From Ruminococcaceae bacterium UBA3751 (GTDB lineage: Bacteria > Bacillota > Clostridia > Oscillospirales > Acutalibacteraceae), in the NCBI GenBank assembly GCA_002371215.1, contig DFGL01000081.1, positions 15,953-44,428 of the forward strand: a stretch of DNA of 28,476 nucleotides, given 5' to 3'. Positions 14,782-22,541 of the stretch are shown one piece after another. The position numbers and the translations under genes are program-made. The notes below the pieces were generated by a model. The model did no database searches, was not told where the DNA came from, and was given only the letters and a program-made list of their open reading frames with translations. Within the stretch, counting starts at the first letter, position 1, and the number at the start of each line of letters is the position of its first letter.

Positions 14782-17700
14782 ATGAAAAAATCCATTAAAA
14801 AATTAACCGCGGCTGTAATGGCTGTTATAATAGCTGTTGCAGCGCTTACGGCGGTACCGTTTGCGGCGTTCGCATCGTCGGCTCCCGATGCTCAGAACCT
14901 TGAAAGCTCGCTTTTAAAGGTCTGGGCGGACCCTGAAAATACGCTTACCCAGGAAAGAGTTGACTCCTTCAATTCGGGCAATAAAACCGTAATGCAGGGC
15001 GCTGTAGGTATCCACAGGATTACCACAAGCAGCTCCTATTACCTTTTCCTGCCCTCAAATGCGGATTGTACCAATCTTAAATTCTGGGCTCCTTCGGGAA
15101 CTACGATTAAAATTGACGGTACAACCATAATGAGCGGTCAGCCGACCAACGCGCTTTATGCAATAAATGCGGGCGGTATTTCCCAGAGCTATACCTTTAC
15201 CGTAGGCAGCTCAAACTATACCGTATCCGTTATGAAATCGGGCAACGTCGGCGCAATTTATATTGATACCTCGTCGGGCTCAATTAAAAATATCAATTCA
15301 AGCAAGTCAAACTTTGAATCGGGAACAATTATGGTAACCAAGCCTGACGGAACGGTTGATTACGACGGCGACCTTGAAAAAATGAGCGGCCGCGGAAACG
15401 CAACGTGGGAAGTAACGGGCAAAAAGCCATATAATATCAAGCTCGCTGAATCCGCCTCTCTTCAGGGAATGGCTAAGGCTAAAAAATGGTGCCTTATCGC
15501 AAACGATAACGGAACCGACCCCTCTCTGTTAAAGGACCAGATTACATACGATTTTGCCGATTATATCGGTCTTCGCTATCAGGTGCATACTAAGCCTGTT
15601 GACCTCTATGTTAACCAGCAGTATTTCGGCTCGTACCAGCTTGCGGAGAAAATTCAGATTAAATCAAACCGCGTTAACGTAACTGACGCTTATGAAAACC
15701 TTAAAATAGCAAACGGTACCATTGACCCCGCAACGGGGCTTGTAACTCCTTCCGACTTAAGTGGAACGAGCGCAAGTTCGGTTTCGGAGTCAAACAGCGG
15801 TAACGTAGGTCAGAAGGAGTATTCATCAAGCCTTACAAACCCTTCAGACGTAACGGGCGGCTATATCTTTGAGCTTGAAATTTCAAGACGCTGGGTTGAA
15901 AACACGGCAGGCTTCTGCGCCTATAACGGTCAGGGCTGGGTAGTCAAGAGCTGCGATTACATCTCAACCGATATGTGTAATTACTGCTACGATTTACTCT
16001 ACGCTCTCGGCGGCTCTGTATATAATAACGGTATCGTGCCGGACAAATCGGTTACAACCTCATTTCGTTCGGGCTGGACAACTACTTCAAAAACAAATCC
16101 CGCTCCCGCGGCTAAATATCAGGGGATGAAATGGAGCGATTTGCTTGACGCTGAATCCGCAGTCCTTTTCTACTGGGCTCAGGAATACTTTATGAACCTT
16201 GACGCCTCAACAACCTCAAACTATTTCTTTAAGGACAGCGACAGCGTTGACAGTAAGATTTACGCAGGTCCGCTTTGGGATATGGACCATGCGTGGTATT
16301 ATAACGGCTCGCAGTCACGCTGGGGCCACAGCTGTTCAAATGCTGAGGACTGGTACGCTAAAAACGGCGCGATTTACCGTTGGAAGCCGTCCGATTCAAG
16401 CACGAGCTATACGGCGGGCTCAAGCATGTGCCGTACCTTCTATGGCGCGCTTGCAACAAACTGCTCCGATTTCTGGAGCATGGTTGAAAGATACTGGTAC
16501 TCAACGATAGAGCCGGCAACTCAGATTATGCTCGGCAACGCAACTGACCCTACGGGTAAGCTTAAATCCGTTGCTCAGTACGCTGCAACTATTGAAAAAT
16601 CGGGCAAAATGAATAATATCCGCCACGGTATTTCGGCTTACAGCGCATCATCCATAACGAGCTCGCTCACAAACTGGCTTACAAAAAGAAACACCTGGCT
16701 GAACGGAAAAATCAGCAAGGTAAGCATCTCAAACGCTGTAATTGATTCTATAGAGCCTCAGCCCTGTACGGGTCAGCCTATCTGCCCTACTCCCGTTGTA
16801 AACTATAACGGCATGGAGCTTACAGAGGGCGTTGATTACGAGGTTTCATATGCAAATAATATTGACGCAAGCTACGACGCGGAGATAACTATCACAGGTA
16901 AGGGTATGTTCACAGGTACGAACACTACAACCTTTACAATTACCCGCGGAACGCTTTCGGGCGGCAGCGCAACGATTTATGACGGCGCCTATGCAGGCGA
17001 TACTCTTAAAGTAGATGTTAAAAATGCAAACGGCATTGAGATTAATAGTTACCTGAATTATCAGTGGAAGGCTGACGGCGTTAATATTGCGGGGGCAACG
17101 GGCTCAGAATACGTTGTAACCGCTGACGACGCGGGCAAGGTAATTACCGTAGCCGTAAACGGCGACGGAACAAATATGAGCGCCGCAACAATTACCTCTA
17201 ACGAGTGTACGGTTTATGAGGGCGCTCGTCCCGAGGGCTTCTCAAGAACTATTGCGGAGTGGAAGTATGATTATACCGCAGCTCCCGAGGCTCTTGTTAA
17301 CGCAGATTCAACGGGCGAAACATATTATTATATGGCTACGGGCGGCGAAAACGCTGCAACCTCAGAACTTCGCGCTTCAGTTAACGCAACCTCTACCGCT
17401 AAAATAAAGTGGTCGGGCACCGCGGATTTATACGCAAACCAGAAGGGCGTTAACGAAACCGACCAGGCTCCCGTTATGGGTACAAGCAAAACGGATGGGC
17501 TCGCATGGGGTACGTATCCGTATTTTGAAACCACCCTTTCAACAAAGGGATATGAAAACATTAAGGTTTCCGCTGACCTCGGCGGTACAAAGAAGGCGCC
17601 GAGAAGTTGGCAGCTTCAGTATTCATTCGACGGAACAAACTATACAACCGTTGAAAATTCACAGTATATTCTCACCGCCAATAAGTCAATGACTACCGCA

Positions 17701-19941
17701 TTTGACGAGGTTCAGCTCCCCGATGCCTGCAACGATAAGAGCAGGGTATATATCCGCCTTGTTGTTTGCGAGGACGCGGCGATTAACGGAATCAATACAA
17801 TAGTCGGCCAGACAAGCGGCGACGCTGCAATCAATAACCTTGAGGTTACCGGCGTTTCGCTCAGCGTTATAACGAGCCTTGACGCGCCAACCGTTGCAAC
17901 GGACAGTATTTATAGCGATACGTCTAAAATTTACAGCACGGACAGCGTTGTTATTACTGATAATAACGGCGGCGCTGACGTAATGTACAGCGTTGACGGT
18001 TCAGAGCCTCAGCTCTATACGGAGGCGTTCAATCCGTTCACGGAGGAAAACGTTGCGGGCGATACGGCAACCGTTACCGTTTACGCTCAGTTTGGTGAAA
18101 TCGTTTCCGATACAACAACGCTTACCGTAACCTATGCGGGCGCAAACATTAACTCGTTCAGCTATGAAAAATACCCGCAGAATGAAACCAACGGTATCGT
18201 ATTCTCAACTGACGGTATATACGGCGAAAGCGGAAAGATGACCGCTTATGCTGACGGAACCTCACAGTTCCCGCCGCTCTGGAACGATAAGAACGGCGCG
18301 TTCGCAGTTTCGCCTGACGACGGCGCAAAGTGGTGCGCTGATTCGGGCTTCCGCTTTGAAATTTCAACTGTCGGTTTCAGCAATATCAAGTTTAACTGTA
18401 AGGCTTATACAACCAATAGCGGACCTAAATCGCTCTCGCTTCAGTACAGCCTTGACGGAAGTAACTGGAACACCGTTCAGAGCAACGTTGAGCTTCCTAC
18501 AGCTCTCGGCGACTATATGAGCCTTGCTTCTCTCCCCGCTGAGTGCAATAATAAAAAGAAGGTTTATATCCGCCTTGCAACAACGGAGAATATGACCCTT
18601 TCGGGAGAAACGCTTCATAACAACCTGTCAAAGGGTAACCTCTATCTCAACAATATTACCGTTAGCGGCGATGAAAACGGCGAAGATAAAATGCCGTACA
18701 CAAACAAGAGCACAAGCTATTTCGGAACGGGCGCTATCAAGTATGTAAGCCCTGACGGAAAGCAGATGAGCTATGCGGTAGTTGATACGAATAATAATAT
18801 TATCCTTTCGGGCAATTATCCCGATACGGGAATCGTTATCTCCTCCGCGGCGGGCTTTAACTCCAACAGCAAGGGTCCGTATACCGTATCCGTATGGACG
18901 GGCGACGGCGACGACAGAAGCGAGATTAATACCAAGGAATACTATTATAAAGGCGAAACGGTTACCGAATTTAAGTATACAACCAAAAAGCCGTTTGAAT
19001 CCTACGTAAGCGCTGACGGCTTCTCCGCAGTGAACACGGCGGGCGAAAAGGCGGGTACGCTTTCAATGTATCCGAACGCTGTTACCGCAACGGCGCTTAC
19101 CTATACCGAAACCTACGGCGTTAAGGTTTCGTGGGCTGCCAATAATAAGTTTACCGCAACCAAAAACCTCGACGTTCCCGCAGGCAACGGCTACTGGCTT
19201 ATTGAAACAAGTACTGAGGGTTATTCAGACCTCAGCCTTAACCTTGAGCAGCTCTCCTCTAATAAGGGACCGCGCGACTGGGGTGTTGCGTACTCAACGA
19301 ACGGAAATACCTTTACCTACGTTGAGTCCTCAAACGCAAGGGCTATCAGCAACGACGCTGCGGATACAACGGTTGAAACGTATAACAACTTACCGCTTCC
19401 GAGCGCGTGCGATAATCAGGCTCATCTTTATATCAAGGTGTTCATCAACGGTGGAGAAACCGTTGACGGCAACGAGCTTGACGACGAGCTTGAGGTAACT
19501 AAGGGCAATACGGGAATTAACGCGATAACCCTTTCGGGTATTGCAATTCCCAAGGACTTCACCTTTACCCTTAATACTGCAATGCTTGAAGATCCTGACG
19601 ACGTGGCGGGAAGCTATGCAGTTGACGTTCCCGTAACGGTTAACGGAACTTCGTATACAACCGAAAACGGAAGCCTTGAGCTTACCGTAACCGAGGGCGA
19701 AAGCTATACTATCGTTGTTAACAGCGGCAGCGCCTTCAGCAGAAGGGTAACCTATTCGGCAAGCTCGGATAATGCGGCTCTTACCGTACCCGTTGTAACG
19801 GTTGACCTTAATAACGACGGAATTGTTAACGCTAAGGACTATGCAATGATAATAAAGGAAAAGGCAAGCGAACTTACAATTTATAAGAACGCTTACCAAA
19901 ACTTTATGAATATCCGCAGCAGCGATTTCCAATACAAATAA
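14782..19941 (+). CDS. Secreted CotH kinase family protein with Ig-like, three jelly-roll-like repeats and a dockerin-like C-terminus
   Basis: 1719 residues, exported. The signal peptide occupies about 1-32 (ending VPFAAFA). The CotH atypical kinase domain covers about 110-640: SGRGNATW (202-209), KKPYNIKL (214-221), AKKWCLIAND, LLKDQI, LAEKIQI (287-293), GGYIFELE, and the metal-type AGPLWDMDHAW with D500 and D502. An MBG/Ig-like domain follows (YNGMELTEGVDYEVSYANN), then a second Ig-like unit, then three homologous units at about 821-1027, 1123-1296 and 1394-1590, each with a 'S/Y-Y-S-x-D/N-G-x' strand (LQYSFDG, LQYSLDG, VAYSTNG) and a C-terminal 'VYIRL' strand. A chitobiase-like linker lies between units one and two. 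The end, DLNNDGIVNAKDYAMII (1675-1691), is one calcium-binding dockerin repeat; the second repeat is degenerate. ATG 14782 is preferred over GTG 14773, which overlaps the ribosome binding site AAGGGG. Extracellular substrate unknown. Confidence 0.9.
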   Translation: MKKSIKKLTAAVMAVIIAVAALTAVPFAAFASSAPDAQNLESSLLKVWADPENTLTQERVDSFNSGNKTVMQGAVGIHRITTSSSYYLFLPSNADCTNLKFWAPSGTTIKIDGTTIMSGQPTNALYAINAGGISQSYTFTVGSSNYTVSVMKSGNVGAIYIDTSSGSIKNINSSKSNFESGTIMVTKPDGTVDYDGDLEKMSGRGNATWEVTGKKPYNIKLAESASLQGMAKAKKWCLIANDNGTDPSLLKDQITYDFADYIGLRYQVHTKPVDLYVNQQYFGSYQLAEKIQIKSNRVNVTDAYENLKIANGTIDPATGLVTPSDLSGTSASSVSESNSGNVGQKEYSSSLTNPSDVTGGYIFELEISRRWVENTAGFCAYNGQGWVVKSCDYISTDMCNYCYDLLYALGGSVYNNGIVPDKSVTTSFRSGWTTTSKTNPAPAAKYQGMKWSDLLDAESAVLFYWAQEYFMNLDASTTSNYFFKDSDSVDSKIYAGPLWDMDHAWYYNGSQSRWGHSCSNAEDWYAKNGAIYRWKPSDSSTSYTAGSSMCRTFYGALATNCSDFWSMVERYWYSTIEPATQIMLGNATDPTGKLKSVAQYAATIEKSGKMNNIRHGISAYSASSITSSLTNWLTKRNTWLNGKISKVSISNAVIDSIEPQPCTGQPICPTPVVNYNGMELTEGVDYEVSYANNIDASYDAEITITGKGMFTGTNTTTFTITRGTLSGGSATIYDGAYAGDTLKVDVKNANGIEINSYLNYQWKADGVNIAGATGSEYVVTADDAGKVITVAVNGDGTNMSAATITSNECTVYEGARPEGFSRTIAEWKYDYTAAPEALVNADSTGETYYYMATGGENAATSELRASVNATSTAKIKWSGTADLYANQKGVNETDQAPVMGTSKTDGLAWGTYPYFETTLSTKGYENIKVSADLGGTKKAPRSWQLQYSFDGTNYTTVENSQYILTANKSMTTAFDEVQLPDACNDKSRVYIRLVVCEDAAINGINTIVGQTSGDAAINNLEVTGVSLSVITSLDAPTVATDSIYSDTSKIYSTDSVVITDNNGGADVMYSVDGSEPQLYTEAFNPFTEENVAGDTATVTVYAQFGEIVSDTTTLTVTYAGANINSFSYEKYPQNETNGIVFSTDGIYGESGKMTAYADGTSQFPPLWNDKNGAFAVSPDDGAKWCADSGFRFEISTVGFSNIKFNCKAYTTNSGPKSLSLQYSLDGSNWNTVQSNVELPTALGDYMSLASLPAECNNKKKVYIRLATTENMTLSGETLHNNLSKGNLYLNNITVSGDENGEDKMPYTNKSTSYFGTGAIKYVSPDGKQMSYAVVDTNNNIILSGNYPDTGIVISSAAGFNSNSKGPYTVSVWTGDGDDRSEINTKEYYYKGETVTEFKYTTKKPFESYVSADGFSAVNTAGEKAGTLSMYPNAVTATALTYTETYGVKVSWAANNKFTATKNLDVPAGNGYWLIETSTEGYSDLSLNLEQLSSNKGPRDWGVAYSTNGNTFTYVESSNARAISNDAADTTVETYNNLPLPSACDNQAHLYIKVFINGGETVDGNELDDELEVTKGNTGINAITLSGIAIPKDFTFTLNTAMLEDPDDVAGSYAVDVPVTVNGTSYTTENGSLELTVTEGESYTIVVNSGSAFSRRVTYSASSDNAALTVPVVTVDLNNDGIVNAKDYAMIIKEKASELTIYKNAYQNFMNIRSSDFQYK

Positions 19942-19950
19942 ACAAAATAA

Positions 19951-19980
19951 AAAAGAGGGCGTTGCCCTCTTTTTGTTTTG
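19951..19980 (+). terminator. Rho-independent terminator of the CotH operon
   Basis: A perfect 10-bp stem AAAAGAGGGC/GCCCTCTTTT (19951-19960 and 19964-19973) with a GTT loop, followed by TGTTTTG. It begins 10 nt after the stop codon. Confidence 0.9.
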
Positions 19981-19986
19981 TTGTGT

Positions 19987-20074
19987 GGGTCGGCGTCCCC
20001 GACGACCCGTATTATAATGCCCGTGCGGCGAGCACCCGAAATTCTTCATTCTTCATTCTTAATTCTTAATTTTA
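19987..20074. repeat. Intergenic repeat locus 3: GC palindrome, spacer and 7-bp tandem array
   Basis: The order matches locus 1 when read on the minus strand. Heptads AATTAAG, AATTAAG, AATGAAG, AATGAAG and AATTTCG come first. A spacer containing GGTGCTCGCCGCACGGGCAT follows, which is close to the locus-1 spacer. Last is a palindrome with GGGTCG/CGACCC arms (19987-20008). Palindrome sequence differs between loci, but position and form are kept. It lies between a terminator and the stop codon of the pqqD-like gene. Confidence 0.75.
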
Positions 20075-20089
20075 TGTTATCCTGATTTG

Positions 20090-20353
20090 TTATTCAGTTA
20101 ATCCGTTGTCCTTAAGCATTTTTGCAAACGCCTCAACGTCCTTTCTTGCGGTAGGCTCGTCAACGTAGTATTCATCCGTCAGTGCCTTTACCGCCTCGTC
20201 AATCTCTGCGCCCTTAGCGAAGCAATCCCAAAGGAAAGAGCCGCTGTCGTTTAAGGTAATCATACCGTTGAATTCCTTAGCCTTTTTGCCTATGGGAACA
20301 ACTATTTCGCTTCCTGCAATATTTCTTTTTGCAAAACCCTTTTTTATTTTCAT
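20090..20353 (-). CDS. PqqD family peptide-modification chaperone (orphan)
   Basis: An 87-residue protein with the PqqD fold pattern: a short beta-hairpin region (FAKRNIAGSEIVVPIG), the conserved turn ITLNDSGSFLWDCFAKG at about 32-48, and two helices to the end (EIDEAVKALTDEY and VEAFAKMLKDNGL). PqqD proteins, also called RiPP recognition elements, bind leader peptides and hand them to radical SAM or other modifying enzymes. None of these enzymes and no obvious precursor peptide is present nearby. The gene follows the LRR-protein gene by 13 nt and has a strong GGGGAGAG, so it belongs to that transcript. It may serve a distant peptide pathway, or a family of stand-alone members with another role. 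Confidence 0.88.
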   Translation of the reverse strand: MKIKKGFAKRNIAGSEIVVPIGKKAKEFNGMITLNDSGSFLWDCFAKGAEIDEAVKALTDEYYVDEPTARKDVEAFAKMLKDNGLTE

Positions 20354-20366
20354 ATTCTCTCCCCGC

Positions 20367-21203
20367 TTACTTTTTCCTTATTTTAAACCCGTTATCCTTG
20401 GCGTATTTTTTAACCGCCGCACTCTTAGAAATGATAACAAACTTCTTGTTTCTGTATAATTTATATTTCTTTTTAACCTGCTTGCCGTACATTCCTACGG
20501 CGCCGGAGCCTATTTTTTTAACGCTTTTCGGTATGTTTATTTTTGTTATACTGTTGCAATTGAAAAATGCAAAATCCGCAATGCTTGTGAGCTTTTTATT
20601 AAAGATAACTGTCTTCAGCTTAACGCAGCCGAAAAAAGCGTTTTTGCCAATCAGTTTAACCTTCTTGCCAAAGGTTACTTTTTTAAGCCTTATGCAATCC
20701 GAAAACGCTCCCTCCGCAATAGTTTTAACTCCCGCGGGGATTTTTATAACAGTCAGATTTTTGCATTCCTTAAAGGCGTACTGATTAATGATTTTAACGC
20801 TTGCGGGAAGGGTAACGCTCTTTAATTTTGTGCAGCCCTCGAACGCGTGCTTACCGATGCTTGTAATACCCTTTTCAACAACGATTTTTCTTATTTTTTT
20901 GTTGTTGGCAAAAGGTGAAACAACCTTTGAATAATTGTAGTTGTACATATTTCCACTTCCGCTTACGGTAAGCGTTTTTGTCTCTTCATCGAAGGTGTAG
21001 TAAGCCTTTTTGCCGCAGGCGAGCTTTTCCTGTTCTGTGATTTCTGTCTCCGGCGGAGCTTCGGTTTCCTGAAGCTGCTCAGCCTCCTGCTGAACCTCTT
21101 CCGTTATCTGCGGCGCTTCCTCCTCGGCGAAGGCGTAAACCCCTGCGCCCAAAACGCTAAGCGCCGTAACCAGCGCCAAAACCAAACTTAATATCTTTTT
21201 CAT
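20367..21203 (-). CDS. Secreted BspA-type leucine-rich repeat protein (LRR_5)
   Basis: A 278-residue exported protein. The signal peptide is about 1-26 (ending VYAFAEEE), followed by a Glu/Thr/Gln-rich acidic linker to about 60. A short beta unit (AYYTFDEETKTLTVSGSGNM) leads into five or six BspA-like repeats of about 23 residues with the pattern 'I-x-x-x-A-F-x-x-C-x-x-L-x-x-V-x-I-P': IGKHAFEGCTKLKSVTLP, INQYAFKECKNLTVIKIP, IAEGAFSDCIRLKKVTF, IGKNAFFGCVKLKTVIF and IADFAFFNCNSITKINIP. The C-terminal cap is Lys-rich and basic (KKKYKLYRNKKFVI). Such repeats serve in adhesion or ligand binding at the surface; no LPXTG or membrane anchor is seen, so the basic tail may bind the wall. Its own promoter is at 21237-21265. 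It is the first gene of a two-gene unit with pqqD. Confidence 0.9.
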   Translation of the reverse strand: MKKILSLVLALVTALSVLGAGVYAFAEEEAPQITEEVQQEAEQLQETEAPPETEITEQEKLACGKKAYYTFDEETKTLTVSGSGNMYNYNYSKVVSPFANNKKIRKIVVEKGITSIGKHAFEGCTKLKSVTLPASVKIINQYAFKECKNLTVIKIPAGVKTIAEGAFSDCIRLKKVTFGKKVKLIGKNAFFGCVKLKTVIFNKKLTSIADFAFFNCNSITKINIPKSVKKIGSGAVGMYGKQVKKKYKLYRNKKFVIISKSAAVKKYAKDNGFKIRKK

Positions 21204-21236
21204 AATGCGTCCTCATAGTTTAATTAATGTATAATT

Positions 21237-21265
21237 AGAATATCACAAATGCTACTACCCGTCAA
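21237..21265 (-). promoter_or_regulatory. Promoter of the LRR-protein/PqqD unit
   Basis: Minus-strand TTGACG (21265-21260), a 17-nt spacer and TATTCT (21242-21237). The -35 box lies one base beyond the T-run of the preceding terminator. The leader is about 27 nt with GAGGA before the ATG at 21203. Confidence 0.7.
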
Positions 21266-21266
21266 T

Positions 21267-21300
21267 AAAAAAACCCCGTATTTTTTTGTAAAATACGGGG
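21267..21300 (-). terminator. Terminator of the M20/YfcC/cyclodeaminase operon
   Basis: CCCCGTATTTT (21274-21284) and AAAATACGGGG (21290-21300) form an 11-bp stem; on the minus strand seven Us follow. It lies 138 nt after the last stop codon. The stretch between (21301-21438) shows no gene or other feature. Confidence 0.85.
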
Positions 21301-21438
21301 AATGTTTTTACTTCGTTTTAACAGCATTAATCTTATATAATCTTTAACTCTTTTTGCAGCATTTTGCCCTTTGCTGACATAGTACTTAAGCTATGATATT
21401 CCGTACTTATGAACTGAAAAGCAAAACCTCTCAGCAGC

Positions 21439-22512
21439 TCAAAGATTTCTTTCAAGGTTTACAAGGAAATCCTGAATATTTGTAACGAGACCTTTAACGG
21501 ACAGGGAGCCTCGGTCGTGGAGCTTGTTCACTGCGAATTCCGAAATATCCACCGAATAGATGTATACGGGGCGGATACCGTCGCTCGTTTCGCAGTAGGA
21601 CGGGGTCATATTTCCCGTAGCGATAGTGTGAAGCTGCGTTGCAAGGCAGATTACGGTGGTAGCTTTGCGAGTGTGCTCGCGCATTGCGTTTTGCGCCTCG
21701 TAAACGTTGCCTATTACCTCGGGAAGAGGTCCGTCATCCCTGATGGAGCCCGCAAGAACGAAGGGCGTTTTGGTTTTCGTCAGGGCGTTCATTACTCCGC
21801 TGTCAAGCTTGTATTTTTGTAAAAAGCTCTCGATTGAGCCCGCTTTTCTGACGAGATTGATTGTGTGGAGATGGTTGTAATGCCCGTTTTCAACGTGCTT
21901 TTTGGAATAAATATCCTGCCCGAGCCCCGTGTTGAACATCGCTGCCTCAAGGTCGTGAGTTGCGAGCGCATTGCCTGCAAACAGGCAGTTACAATATCCC
22001 TTTTCAATAAGGGACGCCATAGCGTTTCTGCTGTCATAATCAAAAACGCAGGCAGGCCCGAGAACCCAGAGAATATAGCCGTTATCCCTGTCGTTTTTCA
22101 GAATTTCATAAAGCTGGTCGTATTCGCGGGAATATGAGCTTTCGCGCGATTGACCTGTACGGAAAACGAAGGCGCTGTCGCTGTTATCCTTACCTTGTTC
22201 AAAACAGTCGGCGTGAACGTATACGCCCGTTGAACCGTCGTCCTTTCTGCCCACTACAACCATATCTCCGCTTTTTACGCGGCGCGGTTCGGTTACAACG
22301 GGAGTGCCGTCCTTAATAACAACGGCGCAATCCATACGGCTTTTGTGAAGCATTGTCCATTTGCCGTCTATTTTAAAGTACTCCGGATAAATTGTTGTAG
22401 CGTAAAAATCTTCGGGCAGAAATCCGTCTCCCGCGGGCTCGGTTTTTACGTCGGGCGCGGAGATAAAGGGCTCCTTTTCAAAATCGGGAGCAATAAAGGT
22501 AGGAAACTGCAT
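21439..22512 (-). CDS. Archaeal-type ornithine cyclodeaminase-like protein (LOR/SDH, TIGR00300 family)
   Basis: A 357-residue protein related to the archaeal ornithine cyclodeaminases and the C-terminal half of cyanobacterial AgrE/ArgZ, which turn ornithine into proline and ammonia with bound NAD. Diagnostic stretches: ILWVLGPACVFDYDSRNAM (nucleotide-binding turn), LFAGNALATHDLEAAMFNTG, GHYNHLHTINLVRKAGSIE, PFVLAGSIRDDGPLPEVIG, QLHTIATGNMTPS and the end VDISEFAVNKLHDRGSL. The N-terminal about 100 residues, with KSGDMVVVG, fit the LOR/SDH beta domain. No arginine-guanidine-removing domain is present. It is the last gene of the operon, 29 nt after yfcC, with GAGGTG before the ATG at 22512. The reaction is predicted from family and neighbours; other amino-acid substrates such as lysine or ornithine derivatives are possible. 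Confidence 0.82.
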   Translation of the reverse strand: MQFPTFIAPDFEKEPFISAPDVKTEPAGDGFLPEDFYATTIYPEYFKIDGKWTMLHKSRMDCAVVIKDGTPVVTEPRRVKSGDMVVVGRKDDGSTGVYVHADCFEQGKDNSDSAFVFRTGQSRESSYSREYDQLYEILKNDRDNGYILWVLGPACVFDYDSRNAMASLIEKGYCNCLFAGNALATHDLEAAMFNTGLGQDIYSKKHVENGHYNHLHTINLVRKAGSIESFLQKYKLDSGVMNALTKTKTPFVLAGSIRDDGPLPEVIGNVYEAQNAMREHTRKATTVICLATQLHTIATGNMTPSYCETSDGIRPVYIYSVDISEFAVNKLHDRGSLSVKGLVTNIQDFLVNLERNL

Positions 22513-22541
22513 TTAAACACCTCTTTATTATTTACTGTATT

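Noticed and set aside
19390..20049. Long minus-strand open frame opposite the CotH C-terminus
   Set aside because: It runs antisense to a well-supported domain (dockerin-like tail) and through the terminator and repeat; composition-driven shadow.
21301..21438. Small gene or RNA between the cyclodeaminase gene and its terminator
   Set aside because: No ribosome binding site with an open frame and no strong structure; only a 5-bp CATAG/CTATG inverted repeat.
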